NCBI GenBank assembly: GCA_009760855.2
Contig: WPIO01000107.1
Coordinates: 186,001 to 250,000 of the forward strand
Source of the DNA: Cristatella mucedo
Taxonomy: Eukaryota > Bryozoa > Phylactolaemata > Cristatellidae
Reading direction: 5' to 3'
DNA length: 64,000 nucleotides
Positions 11,340-21,607 of this stretch are shown piece by piece (position 1 is the first letter of the stretch; every line of letters begins with the position of its first letter). Made by a program: the position numbers and the translations under genes. The notes below the pieces were generated by a model that did no database searches, was not told the origin of the DNA, and saw only the letters and a list, made by a program, of their open reading frames with translations.

Positions 11340-11783
11340 CTAATATGGATCCAAGACAACCGGGTTCAAAGTGGAATAATCGCGGCTCTTCATGCCACCG
11401 TTCACAGCTTCATGACAGTAGGCCTCTAATATCAGCTTGCCAAGAGGCTTTTTCCCCAGCAGCATGTGGTCATAGGCATCAGATGCAGCAATCACTGGTC
11501 TGACAGGGCCGTTCGGCATAAGTGCCAAAATACTATGCTGGAACTACGAAGCAGGTGAGGGACGCTGCCACGGGTAGCTCCATTGTAGCTTCCGTATATT
11601 GTTCGGAGTGGTCAGTACCATCAGCAACCAAATGTGGGGGATAAAGCCTTCATGACAAACCCAGGTGTCTCGTGAAAGCAAGTGCCTCTGACGGGCATGA
11701 GCACTTTGGAAACATAATAAAAGGCAAAGAAGCATCACGAACCCAATCCCGAGCGCTTTGGAGACGCTTTTACTAGTAACCAA
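11340..11783 (-). pseudogene. Relic of a dispersed coding-like repeat
   Basis: Two short minus frames (11783-11544 and 11528-11340) look protein-like, with segments such as 'CHEGFIPHIW' and 'AYDHMLLGKKPLGKL'. Part of the same DNA recurs at 18838-19110 in the same orientation, where a frame contains 'VYDHVLLGG', and both share a 'ggctttatc' block upstream. The region therefore looks like a piece of an unclassified mobile element broken by stops, not a host gene. I do not recognise the protein family. Confidence 0.35.
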
Positions 11784-11906
11784 ACTTCTCCTTCCTTAAT
11801 CCTACAGCAAGAGTAAAGGGTAGCACGCCACATCCTTCTGACTATAGAGATAAATTCAAAGGCCAACCCATGACTAACCTTCAACGGTCAAACCATTGCT
11901 CCTTAC

Positions 11907-12099
11907 CAAATTCGCACATCTCCAACGTAGCATGCATTAAGAACGTACACACTTGGATGTGAGCACATTCTTGCCGGTTAAAATTGATAAAACCAGCCTT
12001 GTATTTGTGTGCAGACCTAGTGTCACCATAAATTCGGAATAATCCAAATTCAGTTAAAATCACTTTATTAATGTCCGGTTGCAATGTTGGCTGGCAAAG
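11907..12099 (-). CDS. Candidate internal exon (unrecognised protein)
   Basis: The minus strand shows a plausible acceptor ('cctttgagtttgtttcag'), 193 nt fully open in one frame, then a donor (TTTG|GTAAGG). The encoded 64 residues begin LCQPTLQPDINK and contain 'LTEFGLFRIYGDTRSAHKYK'. The exon would enter in phase 0 and leave in phase 1. I do not recognise the domain and found no confident partner exon, so chance is a real alternative. Confidence 0.25.
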
Positions 12100-12445
12100 C
12101 TGAAACAAACTCAAAGGATAAAAACATATCTTAGACGTTTCAGCCGGCCTCCTTTCCGCTAAGAAACGCTTCCAAAATTAAGGCCAGGTTTCTAAAGAGA
12201 ACACCATGCAAACTAGCTCAGACACTTAACATCACACAGATATGGGTGCAAATCGTTTTATTTGTGACTCTCAACCACTGCTTTTAATCACCTGTAGCTT
12301 GGGAACACTCTGCCACTCCGCTAGACTGACAAAATACCGTGTATCTGTTACATCACAGTGGGTATTTCGACTTGTACAAATATTTTTGGTACTGCTGGCT
12401 CTTAGCTAATTCATGGCCGTGTTCCCCTAGGCAAGCTCGAAATCA

Positions 12446-12587
12446 AGCACACTCACTAACTAATACTCACATGATCACTCACCCACACACACAAACTCAC
12501 AGATCCACTCAAGCACACACATACACTCACGAACTTATACAGACACTTAAGCACTCACACACAAACTCACTCTCTCACTCACCTACA

Positions 12588-12640
<53 letters not shown>

Positions 12641-12868
12641 GCCCTAACTCACTCATACATAAAGACACATACACTCACTCACTAGCACACCCTCTCACTC
12701 CCTCGTACGTTAAACCACTCGCTCGTATACCAACTCGATATGTAGCTCTCACGAATACTCATCTGCTTACTCACATGCACTCTAACTCACTGGCTCGAAC
12801 CTAGCACACTTGCCCGTGTGCACACTCAACTGCTCACTTACAATCACTCAATTTCACACAAACATGCT
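12446..12868 (+). repeat. CA-rich imperfect minisatellite with pure (CA)n core
   Basis: The region is built from variants of 'cactcac' and 'acacac'. A pure (AC)n run of about 51 bp lies at 12589-12639. It forms the left shoulder of a simple-sequence island that continues to 14.9 kb. Confidence 0.9.
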
Positions 12869-12884
12869 CGCAGGCACAATACAT

Positions 12885-13040
12885 CTCTTTCTTTCTAACA
12901 GTCCCTGTATCTCCTAATCCCTCCTAATCCTCTCTCTCTGTCTCTCTCTGTAGCTCTTTCTGCCCCCCTTTGCCTCTCTCACTCTCTCTCATCTGACTGT
13001 CTCTGGCAGGTGCTCTCTTTGCCTCTCTATCTTGCATGCA

Positions 13041-13102
<62 letters not shown>

Positions 13103-13727
13103 GTCTGTCTCTGTCTCTCTCTCTCTCTCTCTATCTGTTTCCGCCTACCTCTGTCTTTCCCTATCTCGCTTTTTCTCACGACTGCACATCCTATCTTTCG
13201 CATGCACTTCCACTCACAGGCACTCTGTCTCTCTATCGCCCTTGCACTGGCTCACTCCTGCCCAACGTCCTTGGCGCACACTCCCCTTCACAGCCCCCTC
13301 TCCACCCCGGGTTCTCTCTTCTCATATTTTGCATGCATTCTCTCTGTCTGCCTCTCTATCTCTCTCTTGCATGCACTCTATCTACGATGAAATCTCTTGC
13401 CCTTGTGCAAACTGCCTCTTGCCCGCATCCTCCAAACAATCACCATTGCTCAAAAGCTCTCTCACTTCCACGTATTATCTAGCCTTCCTTCTTGCATTCA
13501 CTTATTCTCTCTCTCTCTCTCCTTTTCTCTCTCTCTCTCTCTCTCTCAAATTAACGCTGTATCTTTCGCAGGCATTCCGAATCCCACACATCATATCTCT
13601 GTATCTCTCTCGCACTCCCTCTCTCTACTCCACCATCCATGGCACATACTCTTCTTCGCAGGCACTCCGTCTCTCCCAAACGTGTTCTCTCACTCTATCT
13701 CTCCCAATCACCCTCCCTCACTCTCTC

Positions 13728-13771
<44 letters not shown>

Positions 13772-13950
13772 TCTCTCTCTCTATCTCCCCCCTCTCTCTT
13801 TCGAGTTTACAATCTCTCGCTGCAACTCACTCTTGATGACACTGCATGTAGTAAGCATTCTCTTTTTTGCTCTTAATCTTTTCACACACTTTACTTCTTT
13901 CCCTATCTATCTCAGTATATCTCTTGATATCTATTTCTATCTCTTTCCCG

Positions 13951-13984
<34 letters not shown>

Positions 13985-14045
13985 CTTTCTATATCTCACT
14001 CTCTATCTCTCATGCGCTTTCTCTCTCCTTCTTTCTCTCAGTCAA

Positions 14046-14090
<45 letters not shown>

Positions 14091-14167
14091 CTCTCTCTCT
14101 CTCTCTCGCTCTTTCTCTCCCTCGCATGCACACTCTCTCCCCCTGAGGCATTCTTCCCCTGCCTCCA

Positions 14168-14212
<45 letters not shown>

Positions 14213-14215
14213 TTC
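12885..14215 (+). repeat. Large pyrimidine (CT)n-rich block
   Basis: About 1.3 kb of nearly all C and T on the plus strand, with several pure (CT)n runs (for example near 13044-13092, 14050-14085 and 14171-14208). An irregular anchor 'gcatgcactc' and its variants 'gcaggcactc' and 'gcatgcattc' recurs at about 13031, 13198, 13329, 13370, 13566, 13655 and 14123. The block therefore grew from a minisatellite, not a pure dinucleotide. Long Leu/Ser open frames here, including one of 396 codons, are translations of the repeat. Confidence 0.95.
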
Positions 14216-14400
14216 ACACTGACTTACACAGACTCTAACTCACACACACTCACTGGCCCGTGAGCACTCTGCACTCTTACACTCCAATACACATTCTCTT
14301 ACATGCTTCTACACTGGTGCTGGCATTTGTTCATGCACAGGCATACATACTCACACAACATCTTACACCAATACATAGAAATGCCATACATATGAAACGT
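14216..14400 (+). repeat. CA-rich right shoulder of the simple-sequence island
   Basis: Imperfect 'cacactcac' and 'acacattc' units mirror the CA-rich left shoulder at 12446-12868, so the CT block is flanked on both sides by the same class of repeat. Confidence 0.7.
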
Positions 14401-14575
14401 AACTAGTTGTATAACCGACCTATACACTAAATGATATTAGTTGCGACAGAGTAAATTAAAGTACACTTGCCTGTCACCACTACATTATCTGCTGTTATGT
14501 TGAATTAACTAAGGAGCTGCCAAAAAGCACATTTATATCCTCAGACTTCATTCATTTATTAGATTACTAAAAAAA

Positions 14576-14683
14576 ATATATCCATGAGCATGCTTGTAAA
14601 CAACTGTGTTGACTAATTTCGATATATATATATATATATATATCGAAATTAGTAAACACAGTTGTTTACAAGCATGCTCATGG

Positions 14684-14689
<6 letters not shown>
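14576..14689. repeat. Near-perfect AT-cored palindrome
   Basis: The left arm reads 'tccatgagcatgcttgtaaa' onward from 14581 and the right arm is its reverse complement ending at 14684. The centre is an uninterrupted AT run bounded by 'tttcgata' and 'tatcgaaa'. I see one mismatch (g/t) in about 52 bp per arm, and flanking AT sequence extends the symmetry a few bases. It resembles palindromic AT-rich repeats able to extrude cruciforms. No transposon ends are obvious. Confidence 0.95.
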
Positions 14690-14742
<53 letters not shown>

Positions 14743-14763
14743 CTTGCATTACACACACATGCG

Positions 14764-14810
<47 letters not shown>

Positions 14811-14826
14811 ATGTATGTGTGAGTGC

Positions 14827-14883
<57 letters not shown>
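14685..14883 (+). repeat. Compound AT / AC / AT / GT microsatellite
   Basis: An (AT)n run is followed by 'cttgcattacacacacat', an (AC)n run, a second (AT)n run and a long (GT)n run ending at about 14883. The AC-AT-GT order at 14766-14812 is itself self-complementary. Confidence 0.95.
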
Positions 14884-14885
<2 letters not shown>

Positions 14886-15279
14886 GTGTCTATAGTTATA
14901 TCAAGATCTACGTTGACATAACTTAAATAAATGCAAGTGGACATCAAATCAAAGCTTCTGCACATTATGATATTCATGCGTCGGAATCTGTACCGGATGT
15001 AACTGGCACGTACAAATACAATAGTTAGGCCAACATATGGTCCCAATTTTCTGTCTACTTCTCACTGCTGGTGCATCTGCATGGATGGATGGGCGCAAAT
15101 GCATAACTAGAGGCACAATAAAGTCGACTGCCGGCTGCTTTTGAGCTTAATCAGTGGAACTTTTTAAAACCTGTGTCGTTATTTCTTCTGTAATACATCT
15201 ATAGAACCAAATGAATTTGAGCATCACTGGCCATCCTTCAATTGACAGTTATTTAGGCCACTGCCATTGGTTGAGTCTG
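14884..15279. other. No feature recognised
   Basis: Unique-looking DNA before an L2 fragment. A diverged upstream part of that fragment may begin near 15228. Confidence 0.45.
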
Positions 15280-15767
15280 GCAAGTAGCCGAAGCAGGTCG
15301 TGGCATCATCGTGCTACCCACTTTTCGGAATCCAACAGTCTACAAATACCTCACACACAACTCAAATCCTTCGGAGACCGTGCATGTAGTTCGTATGCTC
15401 CCAAAGCCTGGATCTCTTTCCTGACCTGTATCAGACCGTCACCTGAATTAACCAAATTTGAAAAAAAAATTAAAAACACACCTATTTAGGACAGCATTTA
15501 GTGGGTCCCTGTGATTCGTCCTTCACGTGCTTATGCGTGCTGACACTGTACATGCTGCCACTAACCAAATTTGCATGTTGACACTGCGCATGTTACCCCT
15601 CACCACGTTGTTCATTTTGTTTGTTTTTAAGCATGATTTTACTTGCCATTCAGTTGCATTTGCCTTTGCAGCAAATGTAAAGCGCCTAGAGAGAGAGAGA
15701 GAGAGAGAGAGATTGAGTTCTGTTAGGGTGCTTTATCAAGTGCATTGTTATTATTATTATTATTACT
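15280..15767 (+). mobile_element. L2-type LINE, short 3' copy B
   Basis: It keeps the C-terminal coding end (frame with 'YAPKAWISFLTC' and 'KKIKNTPI') and the full 3' UTR, ending in an ATT repeat. In the 3' UTR the family motif 'cctagaaagagattg' has expanded into a (GA)n tract at about 15689-15713, showing a microsatellite born inside the element. Confidence 0.9.
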
Positions 15768-16107
15768 ATGCAATTCAGTCGAAACTGCTGGCTTGCCAGT
15801 TGACTGCCTGCACAAGAGGTAGTAGAATTTAGGTATGCTACTTGGCATTGACAGAGTCCCTTTTGCCAATCAGGAGTATTCCGGCAGCAAGACTACATTT
15901 AGCTTTATTAGCTGAGGATTGTTTACTATATGGGAGCTCCCAGGTGTTTAACACATATAAGCTACTCAAGCCGAAACAGACCCCTTTAATTTGAGCTAAC
16001 TCTTCATGGGTCAGCTGCTTACCTCTGATCCGCGGGTTTGCGACCTTTAGCTAGTTGGAAGCTCGGGTAGCCTCGTCCTGAGCAGGCCATGGCAGCCTCG
16101 TCGTCAT
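15768..16107. other. Weak dispersed-repeat similarity, no gene
   Basis: The right part around 16048-16110 resembles 10640-10700. Nothing else is recognisable. Confidence 0.3.
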
Positions 16108-16673
16108 TCACTGCAATCGTTCAGCCAGCCATTGATTGCATTTTTCAAGTTGTTTCTCATTTATGGGTGCTGATATGATTCCAACGAGATTCTTTCTGTA
16201 GTTAAACCATGTCACCAACTCGTTGGAAGAAATATGTGCAGCTCTACTAGGGTGCTTCATCCTCACTCTACTCCCTATGAGGAGCTTTACCAGAAAGACT
16301 CGCCTCCTGGCTGTCACAAGAAGGCTGCTGAGTCTATTATATTGCATGCCGTAATCGCTTGCAAGTGGATAGTCCGTGACATCACGGGCCACCTCAGACA
16401 ACCTCGAGAGCAACATTAGACTCATTTTCACAGATTCTATAAACAAATACCTACAAGATTAAAGGCTTCTGCATCTACGGTCTGGATCGTACTAGAAAGG
16501 GTATGCACCTTTCCACAGGCATGTTTCTCATCCACATTTAATTTCAGACCACGGTTTTCGGCTGCCAGTACGGGCCAGGCAGTAGTCACATCTACCTGTG
16601 ACTGCCTAAATAAGCCTATACTACCCAGGCACCGTGACCAGCTGAGCTCGGATCCGAACACATTGCCTTTCAT
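16108..16673 (-). pseudogene. Coding-like region broken by a frameshift
   Basis: Two overlapping minus frames, 16673-16437 and 16446-16108, have balanced protein-like composition and meet at about 16440 in different frames. The first contains 'QVDVTTAWPVLAAENRGLKL', the second 'NYRKNLVGIISAPINEKQLE' and ends at TGA. A 14-nt 'gtatttgtttatag' at the junction is too short for an intron, so a frameshift in an old gene or mobile element is the simplest reading. I do not recognise the family. Confidence 0.3.
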
Positions 16674-16744
16674 AAGTTACTGCTTAACAATTGTATGCCT
16701 GAGCATGATCTGGCTTGCTTATACAGAGAACACATATAAAATAG

Positions 16745-17892
16745 TCAATCCATTTGTGACGTCCCTTCTTTAAATCGTAATCTCCCAAATTATTGCTCCA
16801 ACATCCTATGCAATCAGGAGCTTCCTGCTTTTGCAAAACTGTGCAGCTATATATGTCTCTCGTGACCGTTGCAGTAGCTACACCACATCACTTCTGCATG
16901 TATTGATGACATCCGCACATTGATGGCAGCAAATTTTCTAAAACTTGACGATATTAAAACTAACTTACTAGGTATGGTGACCCACTGTGATTCGGAAATT
17001 TAAAAAACCCGACACTTAAAATTAGTTCTGCCAGCATATCTCTTTTTGAATCAGCTCGAAATCTAGGTGTCACGTTCCAAAGTGACCTCTCATTAGACAA
17101 CCACATCAGCTCCACAATCAAGTCGGCCTACTTTCAGCTACATAAGATTGCTAAAACTCAGGCTTGTTTAGATAGGGACACTACTTCTAAGGTGGTCCAT
17201 GCGTTTGCGGCATCGCGTCTTGACTTCTGTAACTCACTGCTTGCTAGCCTACCAGCTTGTGCAATCAAGTGATTACAGATGTTGCAAAACTCCGCAGATA
17301 GGCTTGTCTGTCGCGAGCGTTGCAGTAGCCACATCACACTACTTTAAGCCGACCAACACTGGCTACCGGTCAAGCAACAGATTGATTTCAAGGTTTTGTC
17401 CCTCACTTTTAGGTCACTTCATTCTTTGGCTCCAGCATATCTCTCAGATCAACTCCCCCATCAGGCCAATCTACTTACCACCAGCTTTTCGGAATCCAGC
17501 AGTTTACCAATACCTCAAATTCTTTGAAGACCATGCACTTAGTTCGTATGCTCCCAAAGCCTGGAACTCCTTCCCGACTTGTGCCAGAATATCACCTGAC
17601 TTGACCGCATTTAAAAAGAACTTAAAAATACCTATTTGGGACCGCATTTAGTGGGTCCCTGTGATTGGGCCTTCATGAGCTTATGCCAGCTGACACTGTG
17701 CATGCTGCCACTAGCCACATTTGCATGCTGACGGGGTGAATGTCAACCCTAACCATCTTATTCAACTTTATCAAGCGTGATATTACTCACCATTCAATTG
17801 TGCTTCCCTTTGCTGCAAGTAAGAAGCACCTAGAAAGGGATTGTTTTCCGAAGGCCCTTTATCAAGTGCTATTTTATTAATACTATTATTAC
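16745..17892 (+). mobile_element. L2-type LINE copy C, rearranged
   Basis: 16745-16890 matches the region coding 'LVTSRLDFC...LVCRER' (compare 36063-36210). At about 16890 the sequence jumps back to an upstream point of the element (compare 35765) and runs through the C-terminal coding part and 3' UTR to the ATT tail. Frames are broken by stops. The jump means either two adjacent L2 fragments or a template switch during insertion. Confidence 0.85.
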
Positions 17893-17902
17893 TTCCGATT
17901 GA

Positions 17903-18028
17903 ATTTCACTGGATTACAGTCAAACAAAGCGTCGACTTCAGTAATCTGTCACTCACTTTCAGATTTCTTGAATTTTTGGCCCACCAAACCTATTAGGTTT
18001 ACTACCCCTCCAGGCTAAGCACTGTACC
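17903..18028 (+). mobile_element. L2-type LINE copy D, left part
   Basis: Matches the '[13 protein letters not shown]...[15 protein letters not shown]' coding region in degenerate form and stops after 'aagcactgtaccac', where a minus-strand L2 begins. The element resumes at about 18395. Confidence 0.75.
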
Positions 18029-18350
18029 ACTATTTAATAAAAATAATAACAATAATGCACTTGATAAAGTGCTTAACATTTGCAGTAAGGGGAAATGCAA
18101 TTGATGGGTGAGTAATAAATATCATGCTTGATAAACAAAGAAAATGAATAACATGGTTAGGGGTGGCATGCACAGGGCCAGCATGCAAATGTGGTTTGTG
18201 GCAGCACGCACAGTGTCACCATGGATTAGCACATGCAGGACGAATCACAGGAACCCATAAAATGCTGTCTTACATATGCGTGTTTTCAAGCTGTTTAAAT
18301 GTGGTCAAGTCAGGGGATGCTCGGACTCAAGTCGGGGATTGAATTCGTTA
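18029..18350 (-). mobile_element. L2-type LINE inserted inside copy D
   Basis: On the minus strand this is the L2 3' UTR and C-terminal end: ATT tail at the left, then the reverse complement of 'gcatgctgccac' and 'tgacttgaccacattt'. It splits the plus-strand copy D, so it inserted later. It is strongly 5'-truncated. Confidence 0.8.
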
Positions 18351-18394
18351 TCCGATAGCTTGCCTTATCTTGCCTGATCATCAGGTCCTTTTGA

Positions 18395-18745
18395 TTGCGC
18401 CCTCAGTTCGTATACTTTCGAAACCCGGTCTTGCGTCATGACATCGCTGACTCGGCCACAATACAAAGAAACTAAAAACCATCTGTTTAGCACACTACTT
18501 AGTCGTTCAAAGTGATTCATGTTTGACATGCTTTAGCCAGCTGACAGACTGCTGCCACTAACCACATTTGCATACTGAACATGTGCACATCACCACCGAC
18601 CACGTTTTGGTCATTTTCATTGAGCATCCTACCACTAACCATTCGATCATGCTTCCTATGAAGAAAATTGAAAATGCCTAAAAAGAAATCAAGTTCCCTG
18701 AGAGGGGCTTATAACTAAGGTATTCCTGTTATAGTGTTATTATTT
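18395..18745 (+). mobile_element. L2-type LINE copy D, right part
   Basis: Resumes at 'cagttcgtatactttcgaaa' (the 'SYAPKAW' region) and continues to the L2 3' end ('gcctaaaaagaaatcaag', 'gaggggctta', then ATT-like tail). Diverged more than most copies here, consistent with being the older host of the nested insertion. Confidence 0.75.
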
Positions 18746-18837
18746 GTAATAACTTGGTACAGTGTGCTATAATACACAACAGTTTGATCACATTTCACAT
18801 CGTCAAGCGAGTGGGCTTCTCACATCAGCCTGCAAAA

Positions 18838-19110
18838 GCTTAGCCACCAAGCAGTACGTGGTCATAGACAATTTTTGAAGCTCTAGTTGCCGGTTTGACG
18901 GTGCAGCTTGATAGAAGGGCCAAACGACTGTTTCTGGATATGCAAACAGTATGAATTAAACGGCCACAGCTAGCTCTACTGTTGCTCCTGGCTTCTGCTC
19001 GTTTCGGTGAGTGTAAACATCTATTAGATGCAGAGTGATAAAGCCTCCACGGTCAACATAAGTACAGCAGGTAAGCGAGCGGCTAATATGCTGCTGAGCT
19101 CTATGGAAAC
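18838..19110 (-). repeat. Second copy of the unclassified coding-like repeat
   Basis: Shares blocks with 11340-11650 in the same order: 'gtggtcatag', 'agctagctctactgttgc' against 'gggtagctccattgtagc', and 'gataaagcctccacgg' against 'gataaagccttcatga'. All frames are interrupted. Confidence 0.35.
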
Positions 19111-20432
19111 CACGTTACCTCTGATGAAGCTTTGCCATCCCCCCTGATGCCGCGATTAAAAGTAGCCCGAAACTCACTTCCGAAAAGAGCCTTAGTGACT
19201 AGCAGACAGATCGTGGTATTAACAGGCAATTCTCATGAAGTTGATGCAACTAATGGTGCTTAGCTTATTTGTGATATGGCTTAGTGTCCACATGCATGAC
19301 ACTCACTACCTCTTCTAGAAGCAATCGTGTTGACTCCTTCCTACTGTGTACTTCTGGTGGATGGAACTGTCAAGCGCCTTTATTATAGCAGCACTTACAA
19401 GTTCCCCGATTGCAGTGGCTTACATATAGCAGCACTTCATTTTCAAACTCTATTCGTAAACAACTTTAGAGCACACAACTCTAACTTAATGTAAGTGTTG
19501 AATTTAGCCGGCTAAAGCAACGCAATGGTATTAAACCCATCCCTAGCAATTGCCTGCCCACACTTCAAGCAGCTTGGCAAGCCCTCCTTTGATAGGCAAT
19601 CAGAACCTCTGAACGGCGACCTTGGCTTTAAAGCTGCATAATGTGGAGAAAGAGTTGCTGGATATGACCTTGATCTTTGCAAACCACACCTAAGGTTTGA
19701 GTCCTGCAGCAGGAAAGCATGTATTCCCCATAACAAGCCATTTGAGAGCCCACAATTATTTTTGCTCGTGCACAAATTACATTGGATGATCAAATTATTT
19801 TATTTTTTTACTTTTACTTTAGGGTGGTGTCTTTTCGGGCACGGGCTATTTTTAATAGTCTTTGGTACGATTGTATTTGCACACAGAGACAGTTATATAT
19901 CCAAGGGCTGATTTCCTATGAAATATATGAAGCAAGGCTAAACCGTATGTCCCAAAAGCTTTCTATAATGGGCTATCATAACTCCTCAAGCAGTTTTAGC
20001 AGAAAAACTGCATTGTGTTGGCTTGTGGTGCACTTTTATCCGATGACCTGGAAACTTGGTCCCATCAATGGAGCTAGATTGATACACTTTATAATATAAT
20101 GCTAGCTACGCCAGCTACGAACCCGACATAATAGGTAGGGCTCGATAGCGTGTTTGCTTAGTCAGTAAAAGCAAACAATCCTAATTCAATGCATAAGTAC
20201 TTAGGTGACCGTTGACCATATGCCGATAATAAGAGGCGGTACAATAGTTACCAATTCCGAGGAATCAGTAAGCAGTTAAACCACACTCCACTTGGCCAGA
20301 GCCAACAATAAACCAACCTCAAGTACTGGTGGCTTAAATTAAAAAACTTTGCTCGAATTGCATCAGCTTTAGCTGCTACTTAGTCAGGATACATAAGGTG
20401 GTGACTTCCATTCGTTGTCTTATTTGACAAAG
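19111..20432. other. No supported feature; isolated B-box-like motif
   Basis: 'aaggtttgagtcctgcagc' near 19692-19710 looks like a T arm, but no matching A box or stem completes a tRNA. The frame at 19782-20099 has no support beyond being open. Confidence 0.35.
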
Positions 20433-20566
20433 GCTAGTTGGTGCCGAGGTGGTTTGGGTGCTAGCCCCGACCAAGGTCTAGCTAAGGTCATGGGCTGGAG
20501 TCCCGAAGCATATGCGAAGTAAGGCATATGTGAGGCACCTGAATACATAAATTTTTTTTAGGTCTT
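20433..20566 (+). mobile_element. tRNA-derived SINE, family 1
   Basis: 'gaggtggtttgggtgc', 'accaaggtctagctaagg' and 'gcatatgcgaag' identify the family. A short internal duplication of 'gcatatg.gag' lies at about 20508-20533. The tail is cut to 'gcacctgaatacataaattt'. Confidence 0.75.
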
Positions 20567-20794
20567 TCTTGGCAGTTCGCTATCGTACCGTTCAGATTTG
20601 GTCAGTCGGAGCTAGAATTACTCACCAATTATTTTAGTCGCGCTTCTGCCCACTTGCATTTCGATGAGTGGTTTTCACTGCAAGACCAATATAAAGGTGC
20701 CGAAACTTGAATACCATAATTATTGAAGTCCTCACAATCCTAAATTCCAAACTCCAAGTATGGTTGATAGTTGCTAAAGGGCTTCTACTTCTGC

Positions 20795-20898
20795 ATGCAC
20801 ACACGTTCACAATCACACATACACTCACGACAACACGTCCACAACATACAGCACACATGCAATGCCAAGACACACACACACACACACTCACACAGATA
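20795..20898 (+). repeat. CA-rich imperfect microsatellite
   Basis: Irregular CACA/CACTCA sequence with a pure (AC)n run near 20870-20887. Confidence 0.85.
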
Positions 20899-21071
20899 AA
20901 AACATTTACCCATGCATGCACAAATGCAGACATACTCTACATAATAATTTCATTTGTTACGAGGCTAAGAACTATGCAGTTACGATCTAGGTATTCCAAA
21001 ACGTGATCATCAATAATTGTATACGGTTATTAACACTGTTACAGGCTGTTAATGACTTCGTATTATCAATT

Positions 21072-21465
21072 TAGGTCACTTTATTCTTTAGCTCCAGCCT
21101 ATCCCTCAGATCTATTCCCCCACCGGGCCAAGCATCGTACCAACTGCCTCTCGGAATCCAGCAGTTTACAAATAATAACGTACAAACCTCAAACCCTTTG
21201 GATAGTGTGCATTTAGTTCGTATGCTCCCAAAGCCTGGAACTCCCTCCCGACTTGCGTCAGAACATTCCCTGACTTGATCACATTTAAAAAGAACTTAAA
21301 AAGCACACCTATTTATGACAGCTTTTAGTTGGTCCCAGTGATTCATCCTTCGTGTGCTTATGCATTCTAACACTGTGTATGCTGCCACTAACCACATTTG
21401 CATGCTGCATGTCACCCCTAATCATGTTATTCATGTTTATCAAGTATGATATTACTCACCATAAA
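21072..21465 (+). mobile_element. L2-type LINE copy E, left part
   Basis: Begins in the 'FRSLYSLAPAYLSD' region, passes the 'YAPKAWNSLPTCVRTFPDL' block and the start of the 3' UTR, and breaks off after 'gatattactcaccat' where a SINE is inserted. Confidence 0.85.
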
Positions 21466-21607
21466 TATGAATATAATTAAATTAAATAGCACCCCAAGTG
21501 AACTAAATCTACATTCAGGTGCTTCAGATATGCCAGAGCATTCGAGCCCACGACCCCAGCCAGACCTTGGTTGGGGCAAGCACCTTAACCCCTGGACCAA
21601 ACCACTA
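21466..21607 (-). mobile_element. tRNA-derived SINE, family 1, inserted into L2 copy E
   Basis: A near full-length minus-strand copy: 'gtggtttggtccaggggtta', 'ggtctggctggggtcgtggg', B box 'ggctcgaatgctc', tail 'gcacctgaatgtagattt', 'ggggtgctattt'. The L2 3' UTR continues on both sides, which dates the SINE after the L2. Confidence 0.85.

Noticed and set aside
13032-14222. 396-codon open frame and its overlapping Leu/Ser-rich frames
   Set aside because: Translation of the CT-rich repeat; three overlapping frames are open because the sequence lacks A-containing stops, not because of coding.
14606-15046. Frames rich in Tyr-Ile, Thr-His and Cys-Val
   Set aside because: Translation of AT, AC and GT microsatellites.
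19633-19710. Possible tRNA with matching ends gctgca/tgcagc
   Set aside because: The T stem fails after three pairs, the anticodon arm does not form, and the acceptor does not align with the T arm position.
19782-20099. 105-codon plus frame
   Set aside because: Atypical composition, no start or splice context, no recognisable domain.
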